Origin: Candidatus Raymondbacteria bacterium RIFOXYA2_FULL_49_16 | GTDB lineage: Bacteria; Fibrobacterota; OXYB2-FULL-49-7; XYB2-FULL-49-35 | Reading direction: 5' to 3' | NCBI GenBank assembly: GCA_001789205.1 | Contig: MFYT01000109.1 | Span: forward strand, 19,803 to 83,802 | Length of the DNA stretch: 64,000 bases | Shown: piece after piece, positions 9,351 to 17,462 of the stretch | How positions within the stretch are numbered: position 1 is the stretch's first letter | How the letters are laid out: the number at the start of each line of letters is the position of its first letter | The notes under the pieces: model-generated | Seen by the model: only the letters and a program-made list of their open reading frames with translations | The model's database searches: none | What the model was told of the DNA's origin: nothing | Program-made: the position numbers and the translations under genes

Positions 9351-10266
9351 ACGCTACCAGCACCTTTAATCCTTCCGTAATGGATGTTGATGGATTGTAT
9401 CCGAGCACAGCGCGTGCCCGTGATATGTCAGCAAACGAATGCTTGATATCGCCTGCGCGCGCCTCCCTGAACTGTGGCTTTAACTCTCGGCCTTCTATTT
9501 CGCCAAGGATCCGAAGAAGATCGAGCAGATTTGTCTGTGAACTGGAGGCAATGTTGAAAACCTCCCCCTTCCCTGCTTTGACGCACCGCATGGCAAGCAG
9601 ATTTGCGGCCACAATGTCCTTAACAAATACAAAATCGCGGGACTGCAGACCATCACCAAAGATGGTCGGGGTTTTTCCCGCGATAACCATATTCACGAAC
9701 CGGGAGATGACTCCTGAATACATGGACGAGGGGTCTTGCCGTGTGCCATAGACATTAAAATACCTGAGCGTTACCGTCTCCAATCCATAGAGTGAAGCGA
9801 ATATCTTCATATAATATTCATCAACGGTCTTTGCCAGCGCATAGGGAGATTCGGGTTCGGGCTTCATTTCCTCGCGCTTAGGAAGCGTGGGCTCGTTTCC
9901 GTATATAGCCGCAGAACTTGCCATAACCGCCCGTTTTATCTTGTTCTCGCGTGCAGCGCTCAATACGTTGAGCGTACCCGTGATATTGATGGCATTGTTA
10001 TCAAAAGGCCGTTCAACGGAATCAAAAACCGAAACAAGGGCTGCTTCGTGAAACACATAGTCCATGCCCTTCATTTCTTCCTTGAGCCGGTCAAAATCAC
10101 ATATATCAGCCTGGATAAAAGAGACCCTTGATTTGAGATGATCAATGTTTTTTAAATGGCCTGAGGCGAGATTGTCGTAAATTTTGACCTGATGCCCTTC
10201 GCTGACCAGTTCCTCTGCAATATGAGAACCAATAAACCCGCAACCACCGGTAATAAAATAGTTCAT
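9325..10266 (-). CDS. NAD-dependent sugar-nucleotide epimerase/dehydratase (GalE/WbpP-like, extended SDR)
   Basis: 313 residues. The N-terminal NAD site is [10 protein letters not shown], the catalytic tyrosine-lysine pair is in SPYALAKTVDEYY (YxxxK), the upstream serine is in MASSAAIYG, and the C-terminal substrate region contains FGDGLQSRDFVFV. Best reading is a UDP-hexose or UDP-HexNAc 4-epimerase. It lies downstream of a NahK-like kinase and a nucleotidyltransferase on the same strand, which supports a role in converting activated HexNAc sugars. The exact substrate is not determined. Confidence 0.85.
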   Translation of the reverse strand: MNYFITGGCGFIGSHIAEELVSEGHQVKIYDNLASGHLKNIDHLKSRVSFIQADICDFDRLKEEMKGMDYVFHEAALVSVFDSVERPFDNNAINITGTLNVLSAARENKIKRAVMASSAAIYGNEPTLPKREEMKPEPESPYALAKTVDEYYMKIFASLYGLETVTLRYFNVYGTRQDPSSMYSGVISRFVNMVIAGKTPTIFGDGLQSRDFVFVKDIVAANLLAMRCVKAGKGEVFNIASSSQTNLLDLLRILGEIEGRELKPQFREARAGDIKHSFADISRARAVLGYNPSTSITEGLKVLVAYEKNKTSC

Positions 10267-10292
10267 ACTATGTTTTTCTCTTGTATTGTGTT

Positions 10293-10314
10293 GCCCCCCT
10301 TAACAAGGGGGGGC
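10293..10314. repeat. GC-rich inverted repeat between kinase and epimerase genes
   Basis: GCCCCCCTT and AAGGGGGGGC flank the loop AAC, giving a very stable hairpin in the 77-bp gap. No U-tract follows on the minus strand, so a simple intrinsic terminator is unlikely; it may stabilise RNA or be a dispersed palindrome. Confidence 0.6.
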
Positions 10315-10343
10315 GGGCCAGTGTCAATGTTCTTTTGGGGGGA

Positions 10344-11456
10344 TCATTTGAATTTCTCCACAATCTCTTCCATCTTCCCCATCTTCTCTTCCATATCAGC
10401 GACCATCTTCAGCTGCGTCCTGCAACGGTCAATATTATGCTCCGGATGTTTGATTTTAAAATACGTATCGCCCTCGATATAATCGGTAAGAAAACGCATG
10501 CCGCACTCAAAGGTTAAAAGTTTTGCCGAGAATGCCAGGTACTCCAATTCCACGGGTGTAAGAAAACCGCGCACCGCATCAAGGTATCCTGCGGCAAGAC
10601 GGTCAAAAAGGCCAAGATCAACGCCTACCTTTGACAGGTCTTTTTCATCTTCAGCGGCGGTGCTTGCGCCAATACGCACTGAATCGCCGAAATCGTAGAG
10701 CACCAGACCGGGCATAACTGTATCCAGATCAATCACGCAGATACCCTCACCCGTTACATCGTCGATCATCACATTATTGAACTTTGTGTCGTTGTGCGTT
10801 ATCCGTTCCGGGATTTTCCCATCGCGTAAAAGACCGCAGAGGATTTTCGCGTCTTTTTCACGCGCCAGGACAAACGCAACCTCGGTTTTCACGGATTGCG
10901 CACGATTTTTCGCGTCTTTGGCAAGTGCGTTGGTGAAATTCACGAACCGCTTTTCAGTATTGTGAAAATCAGGAAGAACATCGAAAAGGCGGTCGCCGGG
11001 CAAATCCGCTATCCTGCGCTGGAAAAAACCGAATGCCCTTGAAGCGTTGTAGATGTGCCTGCCGTCCAAAACAATATCATAGGTCTTTGCCTTATCTATG
11101 AAAAGATAGGCCCGCCAATAATGACCCTCGGGGGACACAAAAAAAGAACGGTTATCGTGTGACAAGACCACGTTGAGCGTTTCGCGCAGCGGGTCGCCGC
11201 CTTGGGCGACAATCTGCTTTTTCAAGTGGCTGGTGACCCTCTGGATGTTTTCCATCACCTTTTCAGGGGTTTTGAAAATATTGGTGTTTATGCGCTGGAA
11301 AATATATTTCAGTTCAGTAGTGCCAGACATGAATGAGGCAAGGAAGGTGTCGTGTATGTGTCCATTGCCGTATGGGATCGCTTCCGTAAAACAGCCGTCA
11401 ATGGCGAAATTCGCTGAAATCGCCTTGAGATCAAAAATGCGGGTGGGCACGCTCAT
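10344..11456 (-). CDS. NahK-like aminoglycoside-phosphotransferase-fold sugar kinase
   Basis: 370 residues. The catalytic loop ERITHNDTKFNNVMID (HxDxxxxN pattern) and the metal-binding CVIDLDTVMPG (DxD) are those of APH-fold kinases. The N-terminal GNGHIHDTFLA and LKYIFQRIN resemble N-acetylhexosamine 1-kinase (NahK), which phosphorylates GlcNAc or GalNAc at C1. Its start overlaps the stop of the nucleotidyltransferase by 4 bp (ATGA), so the product sugar-1-phosphate would be handed to a UDP-transferase made from the same mRNA. Specificity is inferred from context. Confidence 0.8.
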   Translation of the reverse strand: MSVPTRIFDLKAISANFAIDGCFTEAIPYGNGHIHDTFLASFMSGTTELKYIFQRINTNIFKTPEKVMENIQRVTSHLKKQIVAQGGDPLRETLNVVLSHDNRSFFVSPEGHYWRAYLFIDKAKTYDIVLDGRHIYNASRAFGFFQRRIADLPGDRLFDVLPDFHNTEKRFVNFTNALAKDAKNRAQSVKTEVAFVLAREKDAKILCGLLRDGKIPERITHNDTKFNNVMIDDVTGEGICVIDLDTVMPGLVLYDFGDSVRIGASTAAEDEKDLSKVGVDLGLFDRLAAGYLDAVRGFLTPVELEYLAFSAKLLTFECGMRFLTDYIEGDTYFKIKHPEHNIDRCRTQLKMVADMEEKMGKMEEIVEKFK

Positions 11457-12376
11457 GACCGCTCCCAGATATTTTTAGGATACACACCCGATGCGACAAA
11501 CTGCGCCATGGCCGCTTTGACCAAAACATGGTCTTGTTTGTAGGTGACTCCATACCACTTATCGGGGCAGGGCAATATTTTGACCCGCGCTTTCCCGGCC
11601 TGTACCAGCGCATCGACCACTGTGGGCAGAAAAAACTCGGCCTTTGGTTTGCCAAAATTTTCCGCATAAAAATCTTTGAACCCTTTTTCCAACGCTTCGA
11701 AGAGACTTGGAGTGAAGCCCCACATGTTCATTGAAACAATACTCTCCGGAGAAAGCTCGATCCAGCGTTCACCATCCTCGGTATACTTGACCGCAGCGTC
11801 GATCTTCTCGATCCTTGTGCGTTCGTGTATGTCCTTAAGGTATCCCTGTTCGTTTGCCGTGCAAACCCCGCGCGCCACATATCCGTGGTCGGAAAGCGTG
11901 TTTTTAAGCACAAAACCCACCATGGAATAATCAAATACACCATCTGCGTCAGCCGCGGTATTCAGATAATCGCCCAAAACCTTGAAAGAGTGCGATCCGT
12001 AATAATCATCAGCGTTAATTACAGCGAATGGTATTGAGACGCAGTGTTTACTGGTTAGGACAGCATGGCCAGTACCCCAGGGTTTCTGCCGGTCTTTTGG
12101 TACTGTTACGCCAGGGGGCAACAGGGAATCGAGTTCCTGAAAAACATAATCCACATCGGTTTTCTTCTCGATTTTTTTCCCCACAATGTCCCGGAAATCA
12201 GCCTCGAACGATTTTCGGATGATGAATACTATCTTAGAAAAACCAGCCTTAAGAGCATCGTAGACTGAATAGTCGATTATTAATTCTCCAGAAGGGCCTA
12301 CAGGATCCATCTGTTTGAGACCTCCATATCTGTTGCCAATGCCTGCGGCCATGATAACCAGCGTTGGTTTTGCCAT
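11453..12376 (-). CDS. Sugar-1-phosphate nucleotidyltransferase (GlmU/GalU-like NTP_transferase fold)
   Basis: 307 residues. The N-terminal nucleotide-binding signature is MAAGIGNRYGGLKQMDPVGP, with PWGTGHAVL and the metal-binding AVINADDYYG further on. The family joins sugar-1-phosphate to UTP or similar. It is the first gene of the minus-strand set nucleotidyltransferase, kinase, epimerase, LOG protein, lipocalin, and is preceded by a good promoter. With the NahK-like kinase it would make a UDP-HexNAc from free HexNAc. Confidence 0.85.
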   Translation of the reverse strand: MAKPTLVIMAAGIGNRYGGLKQMDPVGPSGELIIDYSVYDALKAGFSKIVFIIRKSFEADFRDIVGKKIEKKTDVDYVFQELDSLLPPGVTVPKDRQKPWGTGHAVLTSKHCVSIPFAVINADDYYGSHSFKVLGDYLNTAADADGVFDYSMVGFVLKNTLSDHGYVARGVCTANEQGYLKDIHERTRIEKIDAAVKYTEDGERWIELSPESIVSMNMWGFTPSLFEALEKGFKDFYAENFGKPKAEFFLPTVVDALVQAGKARVKILPCPDKWYGVTYKQDHVLVKAAMAQFVASGVYPKNIWERS

Positions 12377-12409
12377 ACATCTCCCTAAAAATAAGCGAAA
12401 ATCTATGAA

Positions 12410-12439
12410 AGTATAATTTTATAACCCGTTATTTTTCAA
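12410..12439 (-). promoter_or_regulatory. sigma70-type promoter of the sugar-nucleotide cluster
   Basis: On the minus strand TTGAAA (12439-12434) and TATACT (12415-12410) are 18 bases apart, 34 bases before ATG 12376, which is preceded by AGGGAG. The remaining part of the 110-bp gap is AT-rich with no other clear signal. Confidence 0.55.
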
Positions 12440-12486
12440 TTCTTTTCAGGAGATTAAAAGCTCAGTTGGCAAGGAGGGAACCAATA

Positions 12487-13128
12487 TCAGGGGACGTCCG
12501 GGCCTGAACAATTCCCTACCAAATCACGTATCACCTCTTCCGGCTCTTCTGACGAATTCACCAGCCTTACTGAACAAAAATTCCTCGCCCCTGCTTGTAG
12601 TACATCAGCCAGGTTATTCCGGTCAATAGCGCCCAGGACAACAGCGGGAACCGTTGTCAGCGAAAGCATCTTCCTCATGCCCTCAATGCCAATAGCCGGG
12701 TCAGGGTTTTTCTTTGTGGGAGTTGGATACACAGGCCCTATGCCGACATATGAAGGCCCAAGCCTGCAGGCAGCTTCTGTCTGGGCCGGGGTATGGGTCG
12801 ACAAGCCAATGATCTTGCCGTGACCCACAATTGCCAACGCTTCAGGGAACGCCATATCACCCTGTCCCAGATGCACGCCATCAGCATCAACGTTGCGGGC
12901 AATTTCCGGGTGGTCATTGACAATAAAAAGGCTCTTTGTTCCAGCAGTGATCTTCCGGATCTCCTCTGCTGTGCGCTCAACCTCATCCAAAGACGCGTCT
13001 TTCATGCGCAGCTGGATAAATGGCACTTCAAGATCGACCATTACCTGGGCAAGATATGCATATCCCCGTACCGGGTTGGTCAGAATACCGTAAAATCCAA
13101 AACAATCAGGCACTTTCAGGCACGCCAT
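12487..13128 (-). CDS. thiE: Thiamine-phosphate synthase
   Basis: 213 residues with the ThiE TIM-barrel motifs in order: FIQLRMKD, FIVNDHPEIA, GVHLGQGD, IGLSTHTPA, YVGIGPVYPTPTK and a phosphate-binding AVVLGAI. The enzyme couples HMP-PP with thiazole phosphate to form thiamine monophosphate. It lies one base after the AEC transporter stop, at the end of the long dsbD-to-thiE run. No other thiamine genes and no TPP riboswitch-like leader are visible nearby. Confidence 0.92.
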   Translation of the reverse strand: MACLKVPDCFGFYGILTNPVRGYAYLAQVMVDLEVPFIQLRMKDASLDEVERTAEEIRKITAGTKSLFIVNDHPEIARNVDADGVHLGQGDMAFPEALAIVGHGKIIGLSTHTPAQTEAACRLGPSYVGIGPVYPTPTKKNPDPAIGIEGMRKMLSLTTVPAVVLGAIDRNNLADVLQAGARNFCSVRLVNSSEEPEEVIRDLVGNCSGPDVP

Positions 13129-13129
13129 A

Positions 13130-14074
13130 TTAAATAAGACCCGTTGATTTGAGAATAAAAACGCCTAAAGCAATAGTGACAACCGAAAAAAGTGTTGTAA
13201 AAACGACAATATCTGCGGCAAGAACAGCGTCGCTCTCCATGGCCTTAGCCATGATAAAACTTGAAATGGCCGTGGGACAGGCAAAAAGAAGGAAAAGCAC
13301 CGCAAGGTCTTCACCGGCAAACCCCATTTTATACGCCGCAAAGGTGAAAATCAACGGTGTTACCACCAGTTTTATGGCAGTGGCCCCCGCAGCAGCGAGC
13401 GCACGCGCTTTCAATGAAGTGAAATTGAGCGATCCGCCAATACCCACAAGCGCGAGCGGCAGGGTAAGCGAAGCCAGGTAGTTAATGGTTTTTGCCGCAG
13501 TGCCGGGTATGGGTATCTTAAAATAGGAAAAAGGAAGCGCTACTATCACTGAAAGAATCAGCGGGTTGGTAAAAATTCCCTTGAGTATCTGCCCAGACCC
13601 TGCTTTCTTCTCAGTGTTGCCCGTGACTGTCAGGAGTATGACCGCGATGACGTTATACAAGGGCATGACAAAGGCCAGCAACAGAGCGGCCTTTGCAAGG
13701 GCATGCTGGCCTAAAAGATTGACCACAAGAGCAAACCCGACTATGGCGTAGTTGCTTCTAAACGATCCCTGCACAAAGGCCCCTCTGCTTGCGCCGCGGG
13801 CGCCAAACAGGCCCGAAACACCCCACGCCAGGCCGGTGATGCACAATGTCTGGAAAAAAGCGAACAAAATTGCATGGGCGTTGAAGGACCGGGTAAAATC
13901 AGTGCGTGAAATTTCGAGAAAACTAAGCGAAGGCAGGGCGATCATGAAAACCATTGAGCTGGAGACCGCGATGAAATTCTCGTTGATAAAATTGCGCCGC
14001 TTCAAAAATATGCCCAAATAAATGATTATAAATACCGGGGCGACAACTTTAAATGAAAAGAGAAGATTTTCCAC
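13130..14074 (-). CDS. AEC-family (auxin efflux carrier-like) permease
   Basis: 314 residues, almost entirely hydrophobic helices in two five-helix halves, with family features such as VVAPVFIIIYLGIFLKRRN, QGSFRSNYAIVGFAL in the middle, and ACPTAISSFIMA near the end. AEC carriers move organic acids, amino acids or similar small anions across the inner membrane. It uses a GTG start at 14074 preceded by AAAGGA at a good distance. The adjacent thiE raises the possibility of a thiamine-related substrate, but that is only context. Confidence 0.85.
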   Translation of the reverse strand: MENLLFSFKVVAPVFIIIYLGIFLKRRNFINENFIAVSSSMVFMIALPSLSFLEISRTDFTRSFNAHAILFAFFQTLCITGLAWGVSGLFGARGASRGAFVQGSFRSNYAIVGFALVVNLLGQHALAKAALLLAFVMPLYNVIAVILLTVTGNTEKKAGSGQILKGIFTNPLILSVIVALPFSYFKIPIPGTAAKTINYLASLTLPLALVGIGGSLNFTSLKARALAAAGATAIKLVVTPLIFTFAAYKMGFAGEDLAVLFLLFACPTAISSFIMAKAMESDAVLAADIVVFTTLFSVVTIALGVFILKSTGLI

Positions 14075-14077
14075 GCG

Positions 14078-14623
14078 TTATTCCTTTGCACCCGTGTGCT
14101 GCCACTGACGCAGTATCTCAAACAAGACAACGGCAAAGGCGCAGACCACATTTAGGCTGTTCTTGAATCCCCGAAGCGGAATCGAGACAATCGTATCGCA
14201 CACAGCCAGCACCTCTGGTGAAACGCCCAACGCCTCATTACCGACAACCAGGCATACGGGCTTTGGGAAGACAAAATCAGTATACGGGCACGCGCCTTCA
14301 ACAGTCTCAAGTGCAATCACAGGAACGCCCTGTGCGCGGACAGCGCAAACCGCCTCTGAAGTGTCCTTGAAATACTGGCTGGCGACAAAACGATCGGTAC
14401 CCACGGCGGTTTTAATCAGTTTCTTGTGAGGCGGACTGGCGGTATATCCGCATGGTATCACTTTTTCAATGCAACCCGCGTCCGCTGTCCTAAAAATTGA
14501 TCCCACGTTGTACGCGGACCTGAGATTGTCGAGAATGACCTGCACAGGGTTTTTCGGCAGTGCTTGGTACTCTTCGAATGAAAGGGGGGAGTCGAAGGAA
14601 CGAATGGTGAACTGCGTTTCCAT
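14078..14623 (-). CDS. TrmH/SpoU-family RNA 2'-O-methyltransferase
   Basis: 181 residues with the three SPOUT motifs: LDNLRSAYNVGSIFRTAD near the N-terminus (catalytic Arg), LVVGNEALGVSP and IPLRGFKNSLNVVCAFA at the C-terminus, which forms the knot that binds S-adenosylmethionine. The short length without an N-terminal substrate domain resembles TrmL/TrmH minimal enzymes. The target, tRNA or rRNA, cannot be read. It directly abuts the DUF58 gene. Confidence 0.9.
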   Translation of the reverse strand: METQFTIRSFDSPLSFEEYQALPKNPVQVILDNLRSAYNVGSIFRTADAGCIEKVIPCGYTASPPHKKLIKTAVGTDRFVASQYFKDTSEAVCAVRAQGVPVIALETVEGACPYTDFVFPKPVCLVVGNEALGVSPEVLAVCDTIVSIPLRGFKNSLNVVCAFAVVLFEILRQWQHTGAKE

Positions 14624-15499
14624 TTAACGCATGCGCTCCCGCTTTTTAAAAAAGCGGATAAGCGGTTCGACATAGTCCTGACCTGTGGTAAGAGCGACCG
14701 ATTCAACGCCCGACTGTCTGAAAAGCCTGGTGCGTTCCTCTGTCCTGCGCGCGGTCCGGGCCGCGAACTCGTCCATAAAACCGCGGAACGAAGTATCGAC
14801 CAGGATCTCTTCGCCTGTTTCCGCGTCCGTGAGTTCCACAAGACCGACTGGTGGAATGGCGTGTTCGCGGGGATCGGTGATAGTGACAGCAATGCAGTCA
14901 TGCTTCTGACCCGTGACTCGCAGGGGTTGGGAAAACGACGACGCAAAAAAATCAGAGATTAGAAAAACCACGCCCCGTTTTTTGAGGATACGGTTGAGAT
15001 ACGCAAGCGCACCAGCAATATCCGTACCTGTATGGCGGGGCCTGAAATAGAGCAGTTCACGAATCACGCGTAGCACATGATTACGGCCTTTTTTCGGGGG
15101 AATAAACTTTTCTATCTGAGAGGAAAAAATAATAAGACCGACTTTGTCATTGTTTTTGATGGCTGAAAATGCCAGAACAGCGGCCAATTCAACACCCACC
15201 TCCCCCTTCATACGGTTGATGGTGCCGAATTCGCCGCTACCGCTCGCGTCCACCACCAGCATCACGGTGAGTTCGCGCTCTTCCTTGAATATTTTCACAA
15301 AGGGCCGCCCCATGCGCGCGGTAACGTTCCAGTCAATGGTGCGGATTTCATCGCCGGGAATGTACTCGCGCACTTCGGAGAACTCCATGCCCCGGCCCTT
15401 GAAGGCGCTGTGATATTCGCCTGAAAGCATATCGTTCACGATCCGGCGTGTACGGATCTCGATCTGCTTTACCTTTTTTAGTATTTCTGCGGGAATCAT
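14624..15499 (-). CDS. DUF58 (von Willebrand A-like) protein of a MoxR system
   Basis: 291 residues. The DUF58 core GDEIRTIDWNVTARMGRPFV is followed by VVDASGSGEFGT, a MIDAS-like DxSxS metal site. This family accompanies MoxR AAA+ ATPases and is thought to be a chaperone client or partner in envelope or complex maturation. It overlaps the TPR gene by 4 bp (ATGA), and moxR lies one gene upstream. The usual membrane-anchored vWA proteins of Bat loci are not encoded here. Confidence 0.88.
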   Translation of the reverse strand: MIPAEILKKVKQIEIRTRRIVNDMLSGEYHSAFKGRGMEFSEVREYIPGDEIRTIDWNVTARMGRPFVKIFKEERELTVMLVVDASGSGEFGTINRMKGEVGVELAAVLAFSAIKNNDKVGLIIFSSQIEKFIPPKKGRNHVLRVIRELLYFRPRHTGTDIAGALAYLNRILKKRGVVFLISDFFASSFSQPLRVTGQKHDCIAVTITDPREHAIPPVGLVELTDAETGEEILVDTSFRGFMDEFAARTARRTEERTRLFRQSGVESVALTTGQDYVEPLIRFFKKRERMR

Positions 15500-16452
15500 C
15501 GGTTTTCTTTGAGTACCATGGCAAGATGCTTTCGCTCAGCGGTCAGGCGTCGCACATTGCGCAAGCCCCAGAGTAGGTTGATAAGAAGAAGCCCTATCGC
15601 GATGCCAAAATAGACTCTTTTTTTCGCCGCCATAGCGTCGGATGCGGACAAATTGTTCAGCAGGCCCTTTTCGCGCGCATCCGATTTCTGAGTCAGTTGT
15701 TCAATGGTTTCACGATCAGGTTTACCCGTGACCGGAAGGTCGTTGTCCGCCTGGAAGTCCTTGATAAGGGTCAACGCGTTTTTGTCATTATAATTAAGTA
15801 TCTTTAATCTGCTGATAATGTCCAGCTTTATAAACCTGAGCTGTTTGCGCGCCTCCTCGCGGAGATCAAAACCACCCACCTCAGACTGTCCGTTCGGATA
15901 GAACTCGACAATATCACGATAGAGTTCAATGGCCTTATCATAGGAGTGATCGGTCTGGTATACAACTGCAATATAAAAAAGCGCATCATCAGCGACCTCG
16001 CTCTTGGGAAAATCGCGGATAATAATTTCGTATAACGCTCTCATTTCCTTAAAATCATTAAGTTTCCGTGTGCACATGCCCTGCCAGAAAAGGTAGAGGG
16101 GATTCTTTTCCCCAATCCACGCCTTTTGGAAATAGGTGAGCGCCTCGGCATAGTCCTCGTTATTGTAAAATTTCTTTCCCGTTTCAAAATAAGACTCAGA
16201 AGTGACCTTCTTGGTTTTCACGTGCTCACGGACAGTGATGGTGGTTTCCACGACCACCTTTTCCTGGACCGGCGCTTTGGGAGCGAAATCTTTCTGCGGA
16301 GGCGGCGCTTTGCCCTCCTCGACCCAAATGACGCCCTGCTGCTGGTCAAATTTGAGCACCTTTTTCGCTCCTGCCTGCGTGGTTGCAAGCGCGCAAACGA
16401 TACCCAAACCGAGCAGCGCAATACGGCTAAAATTGTATGGAGAACGGAACAT
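15496..16452 (-). CDS. Exported TPR protein with C-terminal membrane helix
   Basis: 318 residues from ATG 16452, chosen over the upstream TTG 16470 because GAGGG sits 7-8 bases before it. Order: signal peptide (residues 1 to about 29), a low-complexity Pro/Lys/Val stretch, TPR repeats (SYFETGKKFYNNEDYAEAL; DDALFYIAVVYQTDHSY), a peptidoglycan-binding-1-like section (IKDFQADNDLPVTGKPDRETI), and one membrane helix near the end (VYFGIAIGLLLINLLW) with a basic cytoplasmic tail. Sitting between moxR and the DUF58 gene, it probably acts as the periplasmic scaffold of that system. Confidence 0.75.
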   Translation of the reverse strand: MFRSPYNFSRIALLGLGIVCALATTQAGAKKVLKFDQQQGVIWVEEGKAPPPQKDFAPKAPVQEKVVVETTITVREHVKTKKVTSESYFETGKKFYNNEDYAEALTYFQKAWIGEKNPLYLFWQGMCTRKLNDFKEMRALYEIIIRDFPKSEVADDALFYIAVVYQTDHSYDKAIELYRDIVEFYPNGQSEVGGFDLREEARKQLRFIKLDIISRLKILNYNDKNALTLIKDFQADNDLPVTGKPDRETIEQLTQKSDAREKGLLNNLSASDAMAAKKRVYFGIAIGLLLINLLWGLRNVRRLTAERKHLAMVLKENR

Positions 16453-16472
16453 GACTTTCCCTCTTGCCAATT

Positions 16473-17462
16473 TTATGGAACTTCGACCGCGTCGAAGACC
16501 CGTTTGATGATTTCGTCAGCGCTCATTTCCTCGGCCTCCGCCTCGTAGGTGAGAATGATGCGGTGGCGAAGGATGTCGAAACCCACGGATTTTACGTCCT
16601 CCGGGGTGACAAAGCCGCGTCTCTTGACAAAAGCGTGCGCCTTCGCGGCCATGGTGAGGTATATGGAAGCGCGCGGCGATGCGCCGTATTCAATAAGGCC
16701 TTTCACCTCTTTGACACCCGCTCCCGCGGGATCGCGCGTGGCAAAAACAAGGCTAACAATGTATTGCTTAATCTTTTCATCGATATAAACGGTTTCAACC
16801 AGTTTTCGCGCTTCGAGTATCTCCTTGGGACCGATTATTTTGCCCACGTTAAAATTGGTCTCCACAGCCATACGGTTGATTATTTGAAGTTCTTCCTCAC
16901 GCGATGGATAATCGACAAAGAGCTTCAGCATAAAACGGTCGATCTGCGCCTCGGGTAGAGGATAGGTTCCCTCCTGTTCAATGGGATTCTGCGTTGCAAG
17001 AACAAGGAAGGGTTCGTCGAGCCGGTAGGTCGCATCGCCTATGGTGACCTGATGCTCCTGCATGACCTCGAGCAGGGCGCTCTGTACCTTTGATGGCGCG
17101 CGGTTTATTTCATCGGCAAGGATGATATTGCTGAAAATGGGGCCTTTGCGCGGTACAAAATCACCCTGTTTCTGGTTGTAAATCATAGTGCCGATAAGGT
17201 CGGCGGGCAGCAAGTCGGGAGTAAACTGGATGCGCTTGAAACCAGTATCAAGGACCTTTGCAAGGGTGTTCACCGTCATGGTCTTTGCCAGACCCGGCAC
17301 GCCCTCGAGTAAAACATGCCCGCGTGTAAGCAAACCGATAAGCAGCCGCTCGACCATATAGCGCTGCCCTACAATGACTTTGCCCATTTCAGCATAAATG
17401 AGATCTACAAAAGCGCTCGCCTCTTTGATTTTCTCGTTGATCTCCATGATGTTCTTCTCCAT
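16473..17462 (-). CDS. MoxR-family AAA+ ATPase
   Basis: 329 residues. Walker A is GVPGLAKT, Walker B ILADEINRAP, with the MoxR-specific ATQNPIEQEGTYPLPEAQIDRF segment split across sensor regions. I start at ATG 17462, which shares its A with the dsbD TGA and has AGGAGG six bases upstream; the GTG one codon earlier is less convincing. MoxR ATPases are chaperones that work with DUF58/vWA partners, two of which features are encoded next. Confidence 0.92.
   Translation of the reverse strand: MEKNIMEINEKIKEASAFVDLIYAEMGKVIVGQRYMVERLLIGLLTRGHVLLEGVPGLAKTMTVNTLAKVLDTGFKRIQFTPDLLPADLIGTMIYNQKQGDFVPRKGPIFSNIILADEINRAPSKVQSALLEVMQEHQVTIGDATYRLDEPFLVLATQNPIEQEGTYPLPEAQIDRFMLKLFVDYPSREEELQIINRMAVETNFNVGKIIGPKEILEARKLVETVYIDEKIKQYIVSLVFATRDPAGAGVKEVKGLIEYGASPRASIYLTMAAKAHAFVKRRGFVTPEDVKSVGFDILRHRIILTYEAEAEEMSADEIIKRVFDAVEVP

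Noticed and set aside
12377..13128. TPP riboswitch near thiE
   Set aside because: thiE lies at the end of a long operon with a 1-bp gap upstream and no folded leader was recognised; the adjacent 110-bp gap belongs to a different gene.
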